Assembly (NCBI GenBank): GCA_945905835.1
Contig: CAMDQJ010000023.1
Location: forward strand, 1-41,129
DNA from: Asaia bogorensis
GTDB lineage: Bacteria > Pseudomonadota > Alphaproteobacteria > Reyranellales > Reyranellaceae
Direction: 5' to 3'
DNA length: 41,129 nucleotides
A program made the translations under genes and the position numbers. Positions 1-7,998 of the stretch are shown here, one piece after another. The notes under the pieces were generated by a model, which worked only from the letters and a program-made list of their open reading frames with translations, had not been told where the DNA came from and did no database searches. Every line of letters starts with the position of its first letter. Position 1 is the stretch's first letter.

Positions 1-134
1 TTCCTCGGCCGCCCCACCTTCGAGGCCGTCGGCAGGAAGGGCGAGATCAATCCCCACTCCGCATCCGTCAGATCGCTTGCGTAGCGCAAGGCCTCGCACC
101 GATACTGTAGGCGGGCGGTTTCAGTCCAAGCCAT
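1..134 (-). CDS. IS5-family transposase, N-terminal fragment (runs off window)
   Basis: Forty-four codons are visible, beginning MAWTETARLQYRCEALRYAS, followed by a segment containing DLTDAEW and ending at a GRPR motif. This is the conserved N-terminal block of IS5/IS1031-type transposases (DUF4096-like), ahead of the DDE catalytic domain, which would lie off the window. A strong ribosome binding site (GGAGGTGACG just before the ATG at 134) supports the start. Whether the element is intact, or split into orfA/orfB by a programmed frameshift, cannot be seen. The protein would catalyse transposition of the element. Confidence 0.75.
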   Translation of the reverse strand, partial: MAWTETARLQYRCEALRYASDLTDAEWGLISPFLPTASKVGRPR

Positions 135-212
135 CGTCACCTCCATTGAGCTTCGCAACCCAACGGAATAACAGCCGATTGAAATCACCCAACTTCTTTT
201 TCAGTCAGCCTC
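1..212 (-). mobile_element. End of an IS5-type insertion sequence (cut by window edge)
   Basis: The transposase start at 134 and the A/T-rich leader up to about 212 have the look of the left end of an IS5-family (IS1031-like) element. Read on the minus strand, the putative tip begins GAGGCTGACTGAAAAAGAAG, which I take as the terminal inverted repeat. The other end lies outside the window, so the repeat partner and the target duplication cannot be checked. The TGA at 213-215 would fit a TNA-type 3-bp target duplication, but that is inference. Confidence 0.6.
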
Positions 213-264
213 TGAGACGACAAGCAAGGCTGCGGAGTAGGGAACAAGGAGAACCGGGACGCGC

Positions 265-630
265 ATGTGTGTTGTGGCAATGCTTGCCTGCGGCACCAAC
301 GGATTGCTGGCCGCGCCAACGCCGGCGATTGCCGAAATCATCAATCTTGAATGTTATAATCAGGCCGGTGGGTACGAAAACGGCGGGGCCTACTGGGTGG
401 ATTTCGACAAGGGCATGATCACCCATGCCAGCCTCAGCAACCGGCGGCCGGTAACGGCGTCAATCATGACCGTCCCCGTCAGGATCACGCCCGAAGCCGT
501 CGACTTCCAGTCGGGAGGGAATGTCGTGAACATCAACCGGGTGACTGGCGTCAATTCATGGCGCGGTCCGCCCGCTCAGATGTTCAACTATTCAAAAGGC
601 TCGATTCCATTGCCGGCCACCAAGTTCTGA
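265..630 (+). CDS. Small secreted protein of unknown function
   Basis: I do not recognise this 121-residue protein. It starts at the only usable ATG after an in-frame stop at 238-240, with AAGGAG at 246-251 as a somewhat distant ribosome binding site. Residues 1-23 are hydrophobic and small-residue-rich and end in AIA before Glu24, which resembles a signal peptidase I site, although the positive n-region is missing. The mature part is rich in Asn, Gly and Val with no obvious catalytic motif; it may be a beta-rich periplasmic protein. The IS end lies about 50 bp upstream, so its native promoter or original 5' end may have been lost. Confidence 0.5.
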   Translation: MCVVAMLACGTNGLLAAPTPAIAEIINLECYNQAGGYENGGAYWVDFDKGMITHASLSNRRPVTASIMTVPVRITPEAVDFQSGGNVVNINRVTGVNSWRGPPAQMFNYSKGSIPLPATKF

Positions 631-640
631 GATCGGCCAA

Positions 641-669
641 AGAAAAAGCCCCCGCCTTGCGGCGGGGGC
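641..669 (-). terminator. Rho-independent terminator of the F0 operon
   Basis: A perfect 9-bp GC stem (GCCCCCGCC at 648-656 and GGCGGGGGC at 661-669) encloses a 4-nt loop. On the minus strand it is followed by a T-rich tract (complement of 641-647). It lies about 50 bp past the atpF stop and between convergent genes. The plus-strand side lacks a T-run, so it serves mainly the atp operon. Confidence 0.85.
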
Positions 670-720
670 ACCAGGTTGCCCGCGATTAGTTTTGTGCGGG
701 CGATGCGAATTCCGGAAAAC

Positions 721-1251
721 TCAGTGCAGACGGCGCGGCAGTTCAGCGATCGCCTCGTCGACCAGGGCCTGCGCCTTGCCGGCGCCGACCTGCTCGCGCA
801 GGAGCGCACGGGTCGCGGCCAACGCCACGTCCACGGCGGTGTCGCGCACTTCCTTGGCGGCCTGCGCCTCGGACTGGGCGATGCGGTCGAGCGCCTGCTG
901 TTCGCGTAGCGCCACGGCGGTTTCGATCGAGGCGGCGGCCTTGGCCTGCATGCGGGCCACCTCGTCGCGTGCCTGCTTGATGATGCTCTCGGCCTCGCCG
1001 GTCGCCTGGGCGAGCGTTTTATCGGCGTCGGCCTTGGCCTTCAGCGCGTCGGCGCGCAGGCGCTCGGCATCGGCCAGCGCCTTGGCGATGGCGGCCGAGC
1101 GCTCGTCGAGCATCTCGGTGATCTTGGCCCACAGGATCTTGCCGGTGCCGACGAAGAACAGGACGAAGGCGACCGCGACCCAGAAGGCTGGATCGGAAAA
1201 GATGCTGCCGTGTCCGGCGTCGGCGCCGGCGGCCCAGGCGGTGCCGATCAT
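721..1251 (-). CDS. atpF: ATP synthase F0 subunit b
   Basis: This 176-residue protein is a peripheral-stalk subunit of the F1F0 ATP synthase. It has a single membrane segment at about residues 23-41 (FWVAVAFVLFFVGTGKILW) and then a long charged, Ala-rich helix that would dimerise with b' and hold the F1 delta subunit. Its ATG overlaps the stop of the upstream b' gene (ATGA, 1248-1251), showing translational coupling. It is the last gene of the atpI-B-E-F'-F operon and is followed by a strong terminator. Having distinct b and b' genes is usual in Alphaproteobacteria and phototrophs. Confidence 0.92.
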   Translation of the reverse strand: MIGTAWAAGADAGHGSIFSDPAFWVAVAFVLFFVGTGKILWAKITEMLDERSAAIAKALADAERLRADALKAKADADKTLAQATGEAESIIKQARDEVARMQAKAAASIETAVALREQQALDRIAQSEAQAAKEVRDTAVDVALAATRALLREQVGAGKAQALVDEAIAELPRRLH

Positions 1252-1823
1252 TGTCCGCCTCCCTTGATCGCCGTGGCAACCTTGGCGCCCAACGCACCCG
1301 CATCGGCCGGCTGGCCGGAGAGCTTGGCATAGGCGCTGGCGGCGATGTCGGTGGCGAGCTGCTCGAGGCCGCCCATGACTACGCCACGCTGCTCGGCGAT
1401 GCGCCGCTCGGCCTGCGTCACCTGGGCCGAGAGTTTCTCGGCGAGCTGCGAGAGGCGCGTCGCCATCGCGGTGCTGTCGGCCTCGGCCCGCTCGCGGGTC
1501 AACCGGCGCGATTCCTCGCGCGCATCGCTCAGGCGTTTCTCGTAGGCCGCGACCGCCTCGCGGGTGGCGTCGTTGGCCTTCTCGGCGGCGTCCAGGTCGG
1601 ACTGGATCTTGGCCTGCCGCTTCTCGAGCGTGTCGGAAATCATCGGCACGGCGAGCCTCGACATCACCAGGTACAGCGCGATGAACGCGATTCCCAGCCA
1701 GATGAGCTGCGGCGGGAAGTCGTGGAAATCGAGCTGCGGCATGCCGCCCTTGGCGGAGGCCGTGCCGCTCACGAGCAGCGAACCGAAGCTCGCCGCCAGA
1801 GCGCTGTACCTGAGTGTACGCAT
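1248..1823 (-). CDS. atpF': ATP synthase F0 subunit b'
   Basis: A 191-residue second peripheral-stalk subunit. Residues 1-25 look like a cleavable signal peptide: a short basic start, a hydrophobic core, and ASA before Lys26. The true membrane helix follows at about residues 39-58 (PPQLIWLGIAFIALYLVMS), and then a long charged coiled coil (about 65-165). It pairs with subunit b to connect the a subunit to F1. It lies between atpE and atpF, with a 26-bp gap from atpE and a 4-bp overlap with atpF. The b' call rather than b rests on gene order and on the more diverged N-terminus. Confidence 0.88.
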   Translation of the reverse strand: MRTLRYSALAASFGSLLVSGTASAKGGMPQLDFHDFPPQLIWLGIAFIALYLVMSRLAVPMISDTLEKRQAKIQSDLDAAEKANDATREAVAAYEKRLSDAREESRRLTRERAEADSTAMATRLSQLAEKLSAQVTQAERRIAEQRGVVMGGLEQLATDIAASAYAKLSGQPADAGALGAKVATAIKGGGQ

Positions 1824-1849
1824 GATCCTTGGTCCGAAGCCGGAGTGGC

Positions 1850-2077
1850 TTAGAACACGAACAGGATCATGAAGGCGATGACCAGCGCGAACAGCGCGAC
1901 GGCCTCGGTGAGCGCGAAGCCCAGCAGCACGTTGCCGAACACGCGGGGAGCGGCTTCCGGGTTGCGCAGAGCGCCGGCCACGAAGCTGCCGAAGATGTTG
2001 CCGATGCCGACACCGACGCCCGCGAGAGCGATGGTGGCGAGGCCGGCGCCGATGAGCTTGGCTGCAGAAACGTCCAT
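1850..2077 (-). CDS. atpE: ATP synthase F0 subunit c
   Basis: This 75-residue proteolipid forms the rotating c-ring of the ATP synthase. Two hydrophobic hairpin helices are visible (about 9-32 and 50-73), joined by the polar loop RNPEAAPRV. Glu58 in the second helix (ALTEAVALF) is the proton-carrying carboxylate. The glycine-rich GVGVGIGN run in helix 1 is typical of c-subunits packed in a ring. The ATG at 2077 is chosen because it gives the standard length and is preceded by a GAAGGGAAT ribosome binding site. It is the third gene of the operon. Confidence 0.95.
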   Translation of the reverse strand: MDVSAAKLIGAGLATIALAGVGVGIGNIFGSFVAGALRNPEAAPRVFGNVLLGFALTEAVALFALVIAFMILFVF

Positions 2078-2094
2078 GATGATATTCCCTTCGT

Positions 2095-2823
2095 TCAGTG
2101 ATGCAGATGGATGGCGTCGTTCAGGTACAGGCAGGTCAGGATCGCGAAGACATAGGCCTGCAGGAAGGCGATGAGGAATTCGAGGCCGGTGAAGACCACG
2201 ATGAAGGCAAGAGGCGCCCAGCCGCCCAGGATGCCCAGCATGACGACGAAGCCGCCGAACACCTTCAGCATGGTGTGGCCCGCCAGCATGTTGGCGAATA
2301 GGCGGATCGACAGGCTGAAGGGGCGGATGAAGTAGGAGATGATCTCGATCGGCACCAGCAGCAGCAGCAGCGGCCACGGCACGCCCTTCGGGACAAACAG
2401 CGACAGGAAATGCACGCCGTGCCGGACGAAGCCGATGATGGTGACGCCGATGAACACGACGGCGGCCATGGCGAAGGTGATGATGATATGGCTGGTCGGC
2501 GTGAACGAGTAGGGGACCATGCCGAGCAGATTGCACAGCAGGATGAAGACGAAGAGCGTGAGGACGAACGGGAAGTACTTCTTGCCCGCGTCGCCCACGT
2601 TGTCGCGCACCATGCCGGCGACGAACTCGTAGCCCAGCTCGGCAACCGACTGCATGCGGCCCGGCACCAGCGCGCGCTGGCGCATGCCGACGACGAAGAT
2701 CAGGGTGCCGAGAATGACGGCCACCGTCATCCAGAGGGCGGAATTAGTATAGGACGCGTCGAGGCCGCCGATCCGGAAATCGAGCAGTCGCTTGATCTCG
2801 AACTGCTCCATCGGGCTATGCAT
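2095..2823 (-). CDS. atpB: ATP synthase F0 subunit a
   Basis: A 242-residue integral membrane subunit that forms the proton half-channels against the c-ring. Several hydrophobic helices are evident, and the invariant arginine is in [14 protein letters not shown] (Arg174). The C-terminus is rich in His (NDAIHLHH). A second in-frame ATG at codon 5 (MEQFEIKRL) could equally be the start. It is 17 bp upstream of atpE and downstream of atpI in the same operon. Length and motifs are normal for Alphaproteobacteria. Confidence 0.95.
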   Translation of the reverse strand: MHSPMEQFEIKRLLDFRIGGLDASYTNSALWMTVAVILGTLIFVVGMRQRALVPGRMQSVAELGYEFVAGMVRDNVGDAGKKYFPFVLTLFVFILLCNLLGMVPYSFTPTSHIIITFAMAAVVFIGVTIIGFVRHGVHFLSLFVPKGVPWPLLLLLVPIEIISYFIRPFSLSIRLFANMLAGHTMLKVFGGFVVMLGILGGWAPLAFIVVFTGLEFLIAFLQAYVFAILTCLYLNDAIHLHH

Positions 2824-2853
2824 TGCGTCGTCCCCACTCCATCGGCGCCACCC

Positions 2854-3198
2854 TCATGGCAGTCGCCGGTCGTTATCCTGGTCCGCCTGAAACGAGCGGA
2901 TCGAGCGCCAGGCATTGTTGGCACCGGCGACAAATCCCAGAATGAGAAGCGTCACCAAACCGAACGGCGCCCAGCCCAACCAGCGGTCGAGCCAGTAGCC
3001 GAGGAACCCCCCGACCAAAAGGCCCGCGATCATATCCACCAACACACGGTACGCAACGGCAGTCTGCCGGTGCGACATTCCGCTTCCCTGACCGCTATTT
3101 TCAGTCGGTTTTTCGATCTTCCCGCGCTGCGCCCGCAGGCGTGCATCGAGATCGTCTACTCGCCGGCGATCGCCGTCAGGATCGCGGTCATTTGCCAT
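2854..3198 (-). CDS. atpI: ATP synthase accessory protein AtpI
   Basis: A 114-residue protein with a charged, helical N-terminal half (residues 1-45) and two membrane helices (about 54-71 and 77-94, the latter GLVTLLILGFVAG). This is the usual shape of AtpI/AtpQ, which helps c-ring assembly and Mg2+ supply in some bacteria. It is the first gene of the F0 operon, 30 bp ahead of atpB. There is no convincing ribosome binding site before the ATG at 3198. A promoter-like pair ends only about 11 bp upstream, so the message may be leaderless. An internal ATG at 3078 (MSHRQTAV), with an AGGGAAG sequence before it, is the alternative start. Confidence 0.85.
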   Translation of the reverse strand: MANDRDPDGDRRRVDDLDARLRAQRGKIEKPTENSGQGSGMSHRQTAVAYRVLVDMIAGLLVGGFLGYWLDRWLGWAPFGLVTLLILGFVAGANNAWRSIRSFQADQDNDRRLP

Positions 3199-3209
3199 CG
3201 GCGCGCGGA

Positions 3210-3238
3210 TGTCTAGGGGTTGGGTCCGGTGGTGTCAA
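3210..3238 (-). promoter_or_regulatory. Candidate sigma70 promoter of the F0 operon
   Basis: On the minus strand there is a perfect TTGACA (3238-3233), a 17-bp spacer, and TAGACA (3215-3210), which matches the -10 consensus weakly. Transcription would begin about 7 bp downstream, almost at the atpI ATG (3198). The element lies in the only gap between the rhodanese gene and atpI, which supports it. Confidence 0.5.
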
Positions 3239-3267
3239 GGCGGCGAAATCCCTTGTCCCACAAGCCT

Positions 3268-5463
3268 TTAGTGCCCTCCCGCGGCCTTCAGAACCGCGAA
3301 GCTCGCGGTGCCGTCGCGCTTGACCTGCGGCACCAGATCGACCTCCCAGTCGAGGTACTGGCGCATCGCCGCTTCGACGTCTTCCTTGAAGTCGTAGGGG
3401 CGGTACCAGACGTCGGTTGGCGGGTCGGCCATCCGCGTGTGGCCGGTCTCGATGGCAAGGCCGGCATCGCGCCACGCCTTCATGCCGCCGCCCAGGACCG
3501 CAACGTCCAGTCCACCGGAGGCCTCTGCTGCCTCCGATGCCGCAAGAGTGGCGATCTCGCCATCGGGTGAGACCAGCACGATCGATTTCGCCCCCGGCTG
3601 CTGTTTCAGCATCTCGGGAATCGTCCTGTGCAGGTTGGCGCGCACCGCGAACCAGGCACCGCCGATGTGGCCGTCGCGGTACTTGAGGCTGGTGTCGAGA
3701 TCGATGACCAGCGTTTCGCCGAGTGCCGCGTTCAACTCCTTGGCCGATATGCTGGCCGGCACGGGCACGCCAAAGCCCTTGGGGAAGCGCGGCTCGGCCG
3801 CCGTCGTCAGCTCCGAAGCACCCGGCTTGTGGTCGAGCACGTAGACCTCATTCCAGCCCATCTGCATCAGCCAATGCGCCGTCATGGTGGCGCGCACGCC
3901 GTCATTGTCGTGCAGCACGATGGTGGCATTGCGCGCGCCGACATATTGATCGGTCGCCTGCACGAGCTGGCCGCCGGCGGCATGGCGGAAGCCCTTGATG
4001 TGGCCCTGGGCGTATTCGGCGGGATCGCGCACATCGAGGCGATAGAGCGGCCCACCTTTCATCTCGAGTTTGACGAGGCTGAAGGCGTCGATCTTCTTGA
4101 TGCCCATTCGGCTGGCGATGTTGGCAGAGGCCGCTTGCGCGAACTTCGCCGCTTCCGGCCCCTGCGGGCCGAAGCTCGCGGTCTCGCCGCGCGCCACTTT
4201 CAGGCCGGCGAGATGCCAGCCCATGGTGCCGTTCTTGAGGGCAATCACCTTGTTGGGCAGGCCGGCATTGATCAGCGACTGCGCGCCGATAATCGAACGC
4301 GTGCGGCCGGCGCAGTTCACCACCACCAGCGTCTCGGGGCGTGGTGCAAAGTCCTTCACGCGGTAGACCAGCTCGGCGCCGGGGCAGTCGATGCCGCCGG
4401 GGATCGACATGTTGTTGAACTCCGGCATCGGGCGGGAGTCGAGGATCACCATGTCTGCCTTGGCGTCCAAAAGCTTCTGGACGTCGGCGGCGTCGATGCG
4501 TGGCGTATCGCAATCGTGTTCGACGACCTCGCCGAAGGCCTTGCTCGGCACGTTGACGCCGGTGAAGACCTCGCAGCCGGCAGCGGCCCAGCCCTTGAGC
4601 CCGTCCTTCATGACGGCGAGGTTGGTGTAGCCCAACTGCGAGAGCTTGGCGGCGGCGCGGTTAGCGCGACCCGTCTGGCCTTCCTCGCCGCTGTCCATCA
4701 GCACGATGCGTGTGTCGGGATCGGGCAGCAGGGCAAGCGCGCGCGGCTCGAGACGCGACAGCGGTAGCGGCGTGGCGAACAGCGGATGGCCCTTGATCGA
4801 GAATTCACCCTCCTCGCGGACGTCGAAGAAGGCGAAGATCTCGCCCGACTTCAGCATGTCCTGGACCTGCGGCACGGTGAGCAGGGGCGTCAGGATCCTG
4901 GGCTTGGACATGAAACGCTTGGCGGCGCTGGTTGCCATGTCGACGCTGACGCGTTCGGGCAGATGCTCGAGGCTCAAACCGTAGAAATGCAGGTGAAGTG
5001 CGTTGCCCGAGCCGGCGGGCGTTTCGATGTGATGGAAGTCCTCGGGCAGGTAGGAGATGACGTCGCCGCGCTTCAACGTCTTCTCGCGTGACGGGCGAAG
5101 CTGCACGAAGTCGGCGCGGGCGCGGTTGTCGAGGCGCTCGTAGACGACATTGTGCTCGGCGCCGTGGACGCCGGCGATCACAGCCCAGGTCGTGTGATTG
5201 TGCGGCGGGACCTTCTTGCCGGGTCCGCCGGCCGAGGCATAGAGCGCGAAGCGGTTGTTGGGGTCCTCGCTCAGGCGATAGATGCCGCCGTCGGGACCGA
5301 GCGGGAATTCGTCCTGCGGGAAGAGTTCGGCACGGCTGGCGAGCGATGCGACGAGGCGGCTGATCTTGTCGAGCGTGGCGTTGGTGACGCCAGCCTTTTC
5401 GATCTCGCGGGCTTCGTCGACCAGCCGCCGTACGGCGGCAGCGCGTTCCTGATGCAGATTCAT
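3268..5463 (-). CDS. Thiol-dioxygenase-like cupin fused to four rhodanese-like domains
   Basis: A 731-residue cytoplasmic protein. Residues about 60-165 form a cupin resembling cysteine dioxygenase: PPHNH gives His88/His90, the FHH motif gives His144/His145, and LHLHFYG supplies the downstream His-Tyr set. Four rhodanese-like repeats follow (about 195-300, 325-425, 460-550, 575-680). Only the second has a catalytic-type loop, CAGRTRS with Cys384. The others carry Asp/Gly-rich loops without Cys (for example HDNDG) and should be inactive or structural. A linked role in thiol oxidation and sulfane-sulfur transfer is inference. The start has GGAGGG four bases upstream, and TATACT (5488-5483, minus strand) could be its -10. 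It is divergent from the lytic transglycosylase. Confidence 0.85.
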   Translation of the reverse strand: MNLHQERAAAVRRLVDEAREIEKAGVTNATLDKISRLVASLASRAELFPQDEFPLGPDGGIYRLSEDPNNRFALYASAGGPGKKVPPHNHTTWAVIAGVHGAEHNVVYERLDNRARADFVQLRPSREKTLKRGDVISYLPEDFHHIETPAGSGNALHLHFYGLSLEHLPERVSVDMATSAAKRFMSKPRILTPLLTVPQVQDMLKSGEIFAFFDVREEGEFSIKGHPLFATPLPLSRLEPRALALLPDPDTRIVLMDSGEEGQTGRANRAAAKLSQLGYTNLAVMKDGLKGWAAAGCEVFTGVNVPSKAFGEVVEHDCDTPRIDAADVQKLLDAKADMVILDSRPMPEFNNMSIPGGIDCPGAELVYRVKDFAPRPETLVVVNCAGRTRSIIGAQSLINAGLPNKVIALKNGTMGWHLAGLKVARGETASFGPQGPEAAKFAQAASANIASRMGIKKIDAFSLVKLEMKGGPLYRLDVRDPAEYAQGHIKGFRHAAGGQLVQATDQYVGARNATIVLHDNDGVRATMTAHWLMQMGWNEVYVLDHKPGASELTTAAEPRFPKGFGVPVPASISAKELNAALGETLVIDLDTSLKYRDGHIGGAWFAVRANLHRTIPEMLKQQPGAKSIVLVSPDGEIATLAASEAAEASGGLDVAVLGGGMKAWRDAGLAIETGHTRMADPPTDVWYRPYDFKEDVEAAMRQYLDWEVDLVPQVKRDGTASFAVLKAAGGH

Positions 5464-5536
5464 GGATCCCTCCGTTGCCGCCAGTATAGCGATCCGGCGC
5501 TTGTGGCGGCATGCCTGTTCAAACTAGGCTCGCCCG

Positions 5537-7372
5537 ATGAAACAGGTCATTTGGGGCGTCGCGCTGGTTTTGGCGACGATCTTGGGCGTATCGGCCCTCG
5601 TGTCGGCAGGGGCGCAAACCGCGACCAAGCCGCCGGCCAAGCCTGCGCCCACCGCGCAAACGGCTGCGTCGCGCCCGGCGGTCCAGGCCCGCCGGCCGGT
5701 GTTCGTGCCGCCGGCGCAGGTCATCGAACTCGACGAGCAGTCGCTGCCGGCCGACCTGCCGAAGGCACTGGATGGCGACAGCCGCGACCGCTACCGCCGG
5801 ATTTTCACCGCACAGTCGTCCGGCCACTGGCCGCAGGCCGACGCCGAGATCGCTCAGCTCAAGGACAGAACCCTGATGGGCTACGTCGGCGCCCAGCGGT
5901 TGCTGGCGACCGGGCATCCGTCGACCTATCCCCAGCTCGCGGCGTGGCTGCAGGACTACAACGATCATCCCGACGCGCCGACGATCTACCGGCTGGCCCT
6001 GGCGCGCCGCACCGCCGGCTCTGGGGAGCTGACACCCGCGAGCTTCGTCAGCCAGGCGCCGATGTCGCCGTCCTTCGCGGCTGCGCGCACGGTGAGAGGC
6101 GCCGACGCCGGTCGTGCCGCCGAGCTGCGCACTCGCCTGCAGCAGATGCTGAACGATGGCGGCTTCAACGCCGGCTTCGTCCTGCTCGACCGCCAGGCGA
6201 CGGTCGACCTGTTGGGTCCGCAGGAAGTCGAGCTGTGGCGCGGCCGCATCCGCACCCGGGCATTGGAGGCCGATTCTCAGCGCGGCGTGCAGGTGCCGAT
6301 CGAAGCCGGCATGCCGGCCGACGCCAATTTCACGATGGGACTCAATGCCTTCACGCGCGGCCAGATGAGCGAGGCGGCGCGCCGCTTCGAGCTGGTGGCC
6401 GATGCAGCCCCCGACCAGGCCTCATCGTGGACGCTGGCTTCCGGATCGTTCTGGGCGGCGCGCGCCAACCTGCTGGCCGGCAACCCGCAGAAATTCGCGC
6501 CTTATCTCAAGCGTGCGGCGCTTCACGGCCGGACCTTCCACGGCCTGATCGCTCAGAAGGCGCTCGGCATGCGCATCGAAGCCGATGCCAATCTGCCGTC
6601 GCTCGACCGCGGCGCGGCCGACATCCTGCGCGCCGATCGCGCCGGCAATCGCGCCCTGGCGTTGCTGCAGCTCGGCGCCGTCACGGCGGCGGAACGCGAA
6701 CTCTATGCCGCGTCGATCGATGGCGATCCGCGTCTGATCGAGGCGGTATTGTCGCTCGCCCAGAAGGCCGTGCTGCCGAGCCTTTCGGTGCGCGTCGGCA
6801 ACGCCAATTGGGACCAGCGGCACAATCTCAAGGGCTACGATGCGGCGATGTATCCGATGCCGCCGTGGCAGCCGCCCGAGGGTTTCGTCATCGACCGCGC
6901 GCTGCTCTGGGGCTTCATGCGCCAGGAATCGGCTTTCAATCCAAAAGCGCGCAGCTGGGCGGGCGCCATGGGCCTGATGCAGCTGATGCCGCGCACGGCG
7001 CAGAGCGTCACCAGCAGGTACCTGCCCGATCGCATCGGCCAGAATCCCTATGAGCCGGGCTACAACGTTTCGCTCGGCCAGCAATACATCAACTCGTTGG
7101 TCGGCGACGTCGACGGCAACCTTGTGCGCACCGCCGCGTCGTACAATGGCGGACCTGGCAACGTCGCGCGCTGGGACGCTTCGCTGAACGCCTCTCACGA
7201 CCCGCTGCTCTACGTGGCGCTGATCCCGCTCAACGAGACACGCGATTTCGTCCAGCGCGTACTGGCCAATTACTGGATGTACCAGATCCGGCTCGGCCAA
7301 TCGACACCGTCGCTCGACCAGATCGCCGCGCACGACTGGCCGAAATACGCAGCCCAGGACGGGCGACGCTAG
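5537..7372 (+). CDS. slt: Soluble lytic murein transglycosylase (Slt family)
   Basis: A 611-residue periplasmic enzyme that cleaves peptidoglycan between MurNAc and GlcNAc, leaving 1,6-anhydro ends. It has a signal peptide (about residues 1-27, MKQVIWGVALVLATILG onward), a Pro/Ala-rich linker, an alpha-superhelical middle region, and a C-terminal goose-lysozyme-like domain. The catalytic glutamate is Glu464 in MRQESAFN. The family motifs GLMQLMP and SYNGGPGNV follow. The length fits Slt70-type family 1A enzymes. The thiol dioxygenase gene begins 5 bp after its stop, so they probably share a transcript. Confidence 0.92.
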   Translation: MKQVIWGVALVLATILGVSALVSAGAQTATKPPAKPAPTAQTAASRPAVQARRPVFVPPAQVIELDEQSLPADLPKALDGDSRDRYRRIFTAQSSGHWPQADAEIAQLKDRTLMGYVGAQRLLATGHPSTYPQLAAWLQDYNDHPDAPTIYRLALARRTAGSGELTPASFVSQAPMSPSFAAARTVRGADAGRAAELRTRLQQMLNDGGFNAGFVLLDRQATVDLLGPQEVELWRGRIRTRALEADSQRGVQVPIEAGMPADANFTMGLNAFTRGQMSEAARRFELVADAAPDQASSWTLASGSFWAARANLLAGNPQKFAPYLKRAALHGRTFHGLIAQKALGMRIEADANLPSLDRGAADILRADRAGNRALALLQLGAVTAAERELYAASIDGDPRLIEAVLSLAQKAVLPSLSVRVGNANWDQRHNLKGYDAAMYPMPPWQPPEGFVIDRALLWGFMRQESAFNPKARSWAGAMGLMQLMPRTAQSVTSRYLPDRIGQNPYEPGYNVSLGQQYINSLVGDVDGNLVRTAASYNGGPGNVARWDASLNASHDPLLYVALIPLNETRDFVQRVLANYWMYQIRLGQSTPSLDQIAAHDWPKYAAQDGRR

Positions 7373-7377
7373 TACAG

Positions 7378-7998
7378 ATGAACATCGCCCGCCTGCGCCG
7401 CTTCATCGGGGACATGACGTCTCTCGTGGGCGGCGCCTGGCAGGACAAGGACGAGGCCGCGACCATCGAGGTCGGGACCAAGCTGCTGCGTGAACTGGTG
7501 AGCCACGACGACTGGCTGCCCGAAACTTGTGCCAAGTGTCCGCCGCACGGCTACGCGCAGAACCTGTTGTGGTGCGATCCGTTCGAACGCTTTTCGGTGG
7601 TGAGCTTCGTGTCGGCACCGTCGGCCTGCACGCCGGTACACGATCATCAGATGTGGGGCCTGGTCGGCATGCTGCGCGGCTCGGAGACGTCGCAGGCTTT
7701 CGAGCGCGACGCCGCGACCGGTGCACTGACGCCGAGCAAATGCACGACCCTGGCGCCGGGTGATGTCGAAGCACTGCTGCCGTCGGCCGGCGATATCCAT
7801 CAGGTGACGAATGCGCTGAGCGACTGCGGCTCGCTCAGCATCCATGTCTATGGCGGCAATATCGGTGCGGCGCGCCGACACACCTTCGATCCCGACAGCG
7901 GCGCTCCGAGCCTGTTCGTGTCGGGCTACACCAATCAACAGATTCCCAATCTCTGGGATCGCTCGGCTGAAGTACGCGCTGCAGGAGGATCGCCGTGA
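7378..7998 (+). CDS. Gln-type thiol dioxygenase (cysteine/3-mercaptopropionate dioxygenase family)
   Basis: A 206-residue non-heme iron cupin that would oxidise a thiol to a sulfinate. Iron ligands are His88 and His90 in PVHDHQMWG and His141 in GDIHQVTN; the Ser154-His156-Tyr158 relay is in SIHVYG. At the position of the substrate-binding Arg60 of mammalian cysteine dioxygenase there is Gln61 (GYAQNLL). That is the signature of 3-mercaptopropionate-type dioxygenases, so the substrate may not be cysteine. The Cys of the Cys-Tyr crosslink is also absent (WGLVGML). It follows slt by 5 bp and overlaps the LysE gene, which suggests the exporter handles a related metabolite. Confidence 0.85.
   Translation: MNIARLRRFIGDMTSLVGGAWQDKDEAATIEVGTKLLRELVSHDDWLPETCAKCPPHGYAQNLLWCDPFERFSVVSFVSAPSACTPVHDHQMWGLVGMLRGSETSQAFERDAATGALTPSKCTTLAPGDVEALLPSAGDIHQVTNALSDCGSLSIHVYGGNIGAARRHTFDPDSGAPSLFVSGYTNQQIPNLWDRSAEVRAAGGSP

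Noticed and set aside
242..254. GAAC...GAAC before the small secreted protein as an SOS box
   Set aside because: The spacing is 5 bases, not the 7 required.
721..3198. F1 subunit genes missing from the ATP synthase operon
   Set aside because: Separate F0 and F1 operons are normal in Alphaproteobacteria, so this is not a deletion.
3243..3267. Hairpin CTTGT-GGG-ACAAG after the rhodanese gene as a terminator
   Set aside because: The stem is only 5 bp and not followed by a T-run.
5152..7053. A 633-codon plus-strand open frame
   Set aside because: It overlaps the lytic transglycosylase in another frame and lacks any domain pattern.
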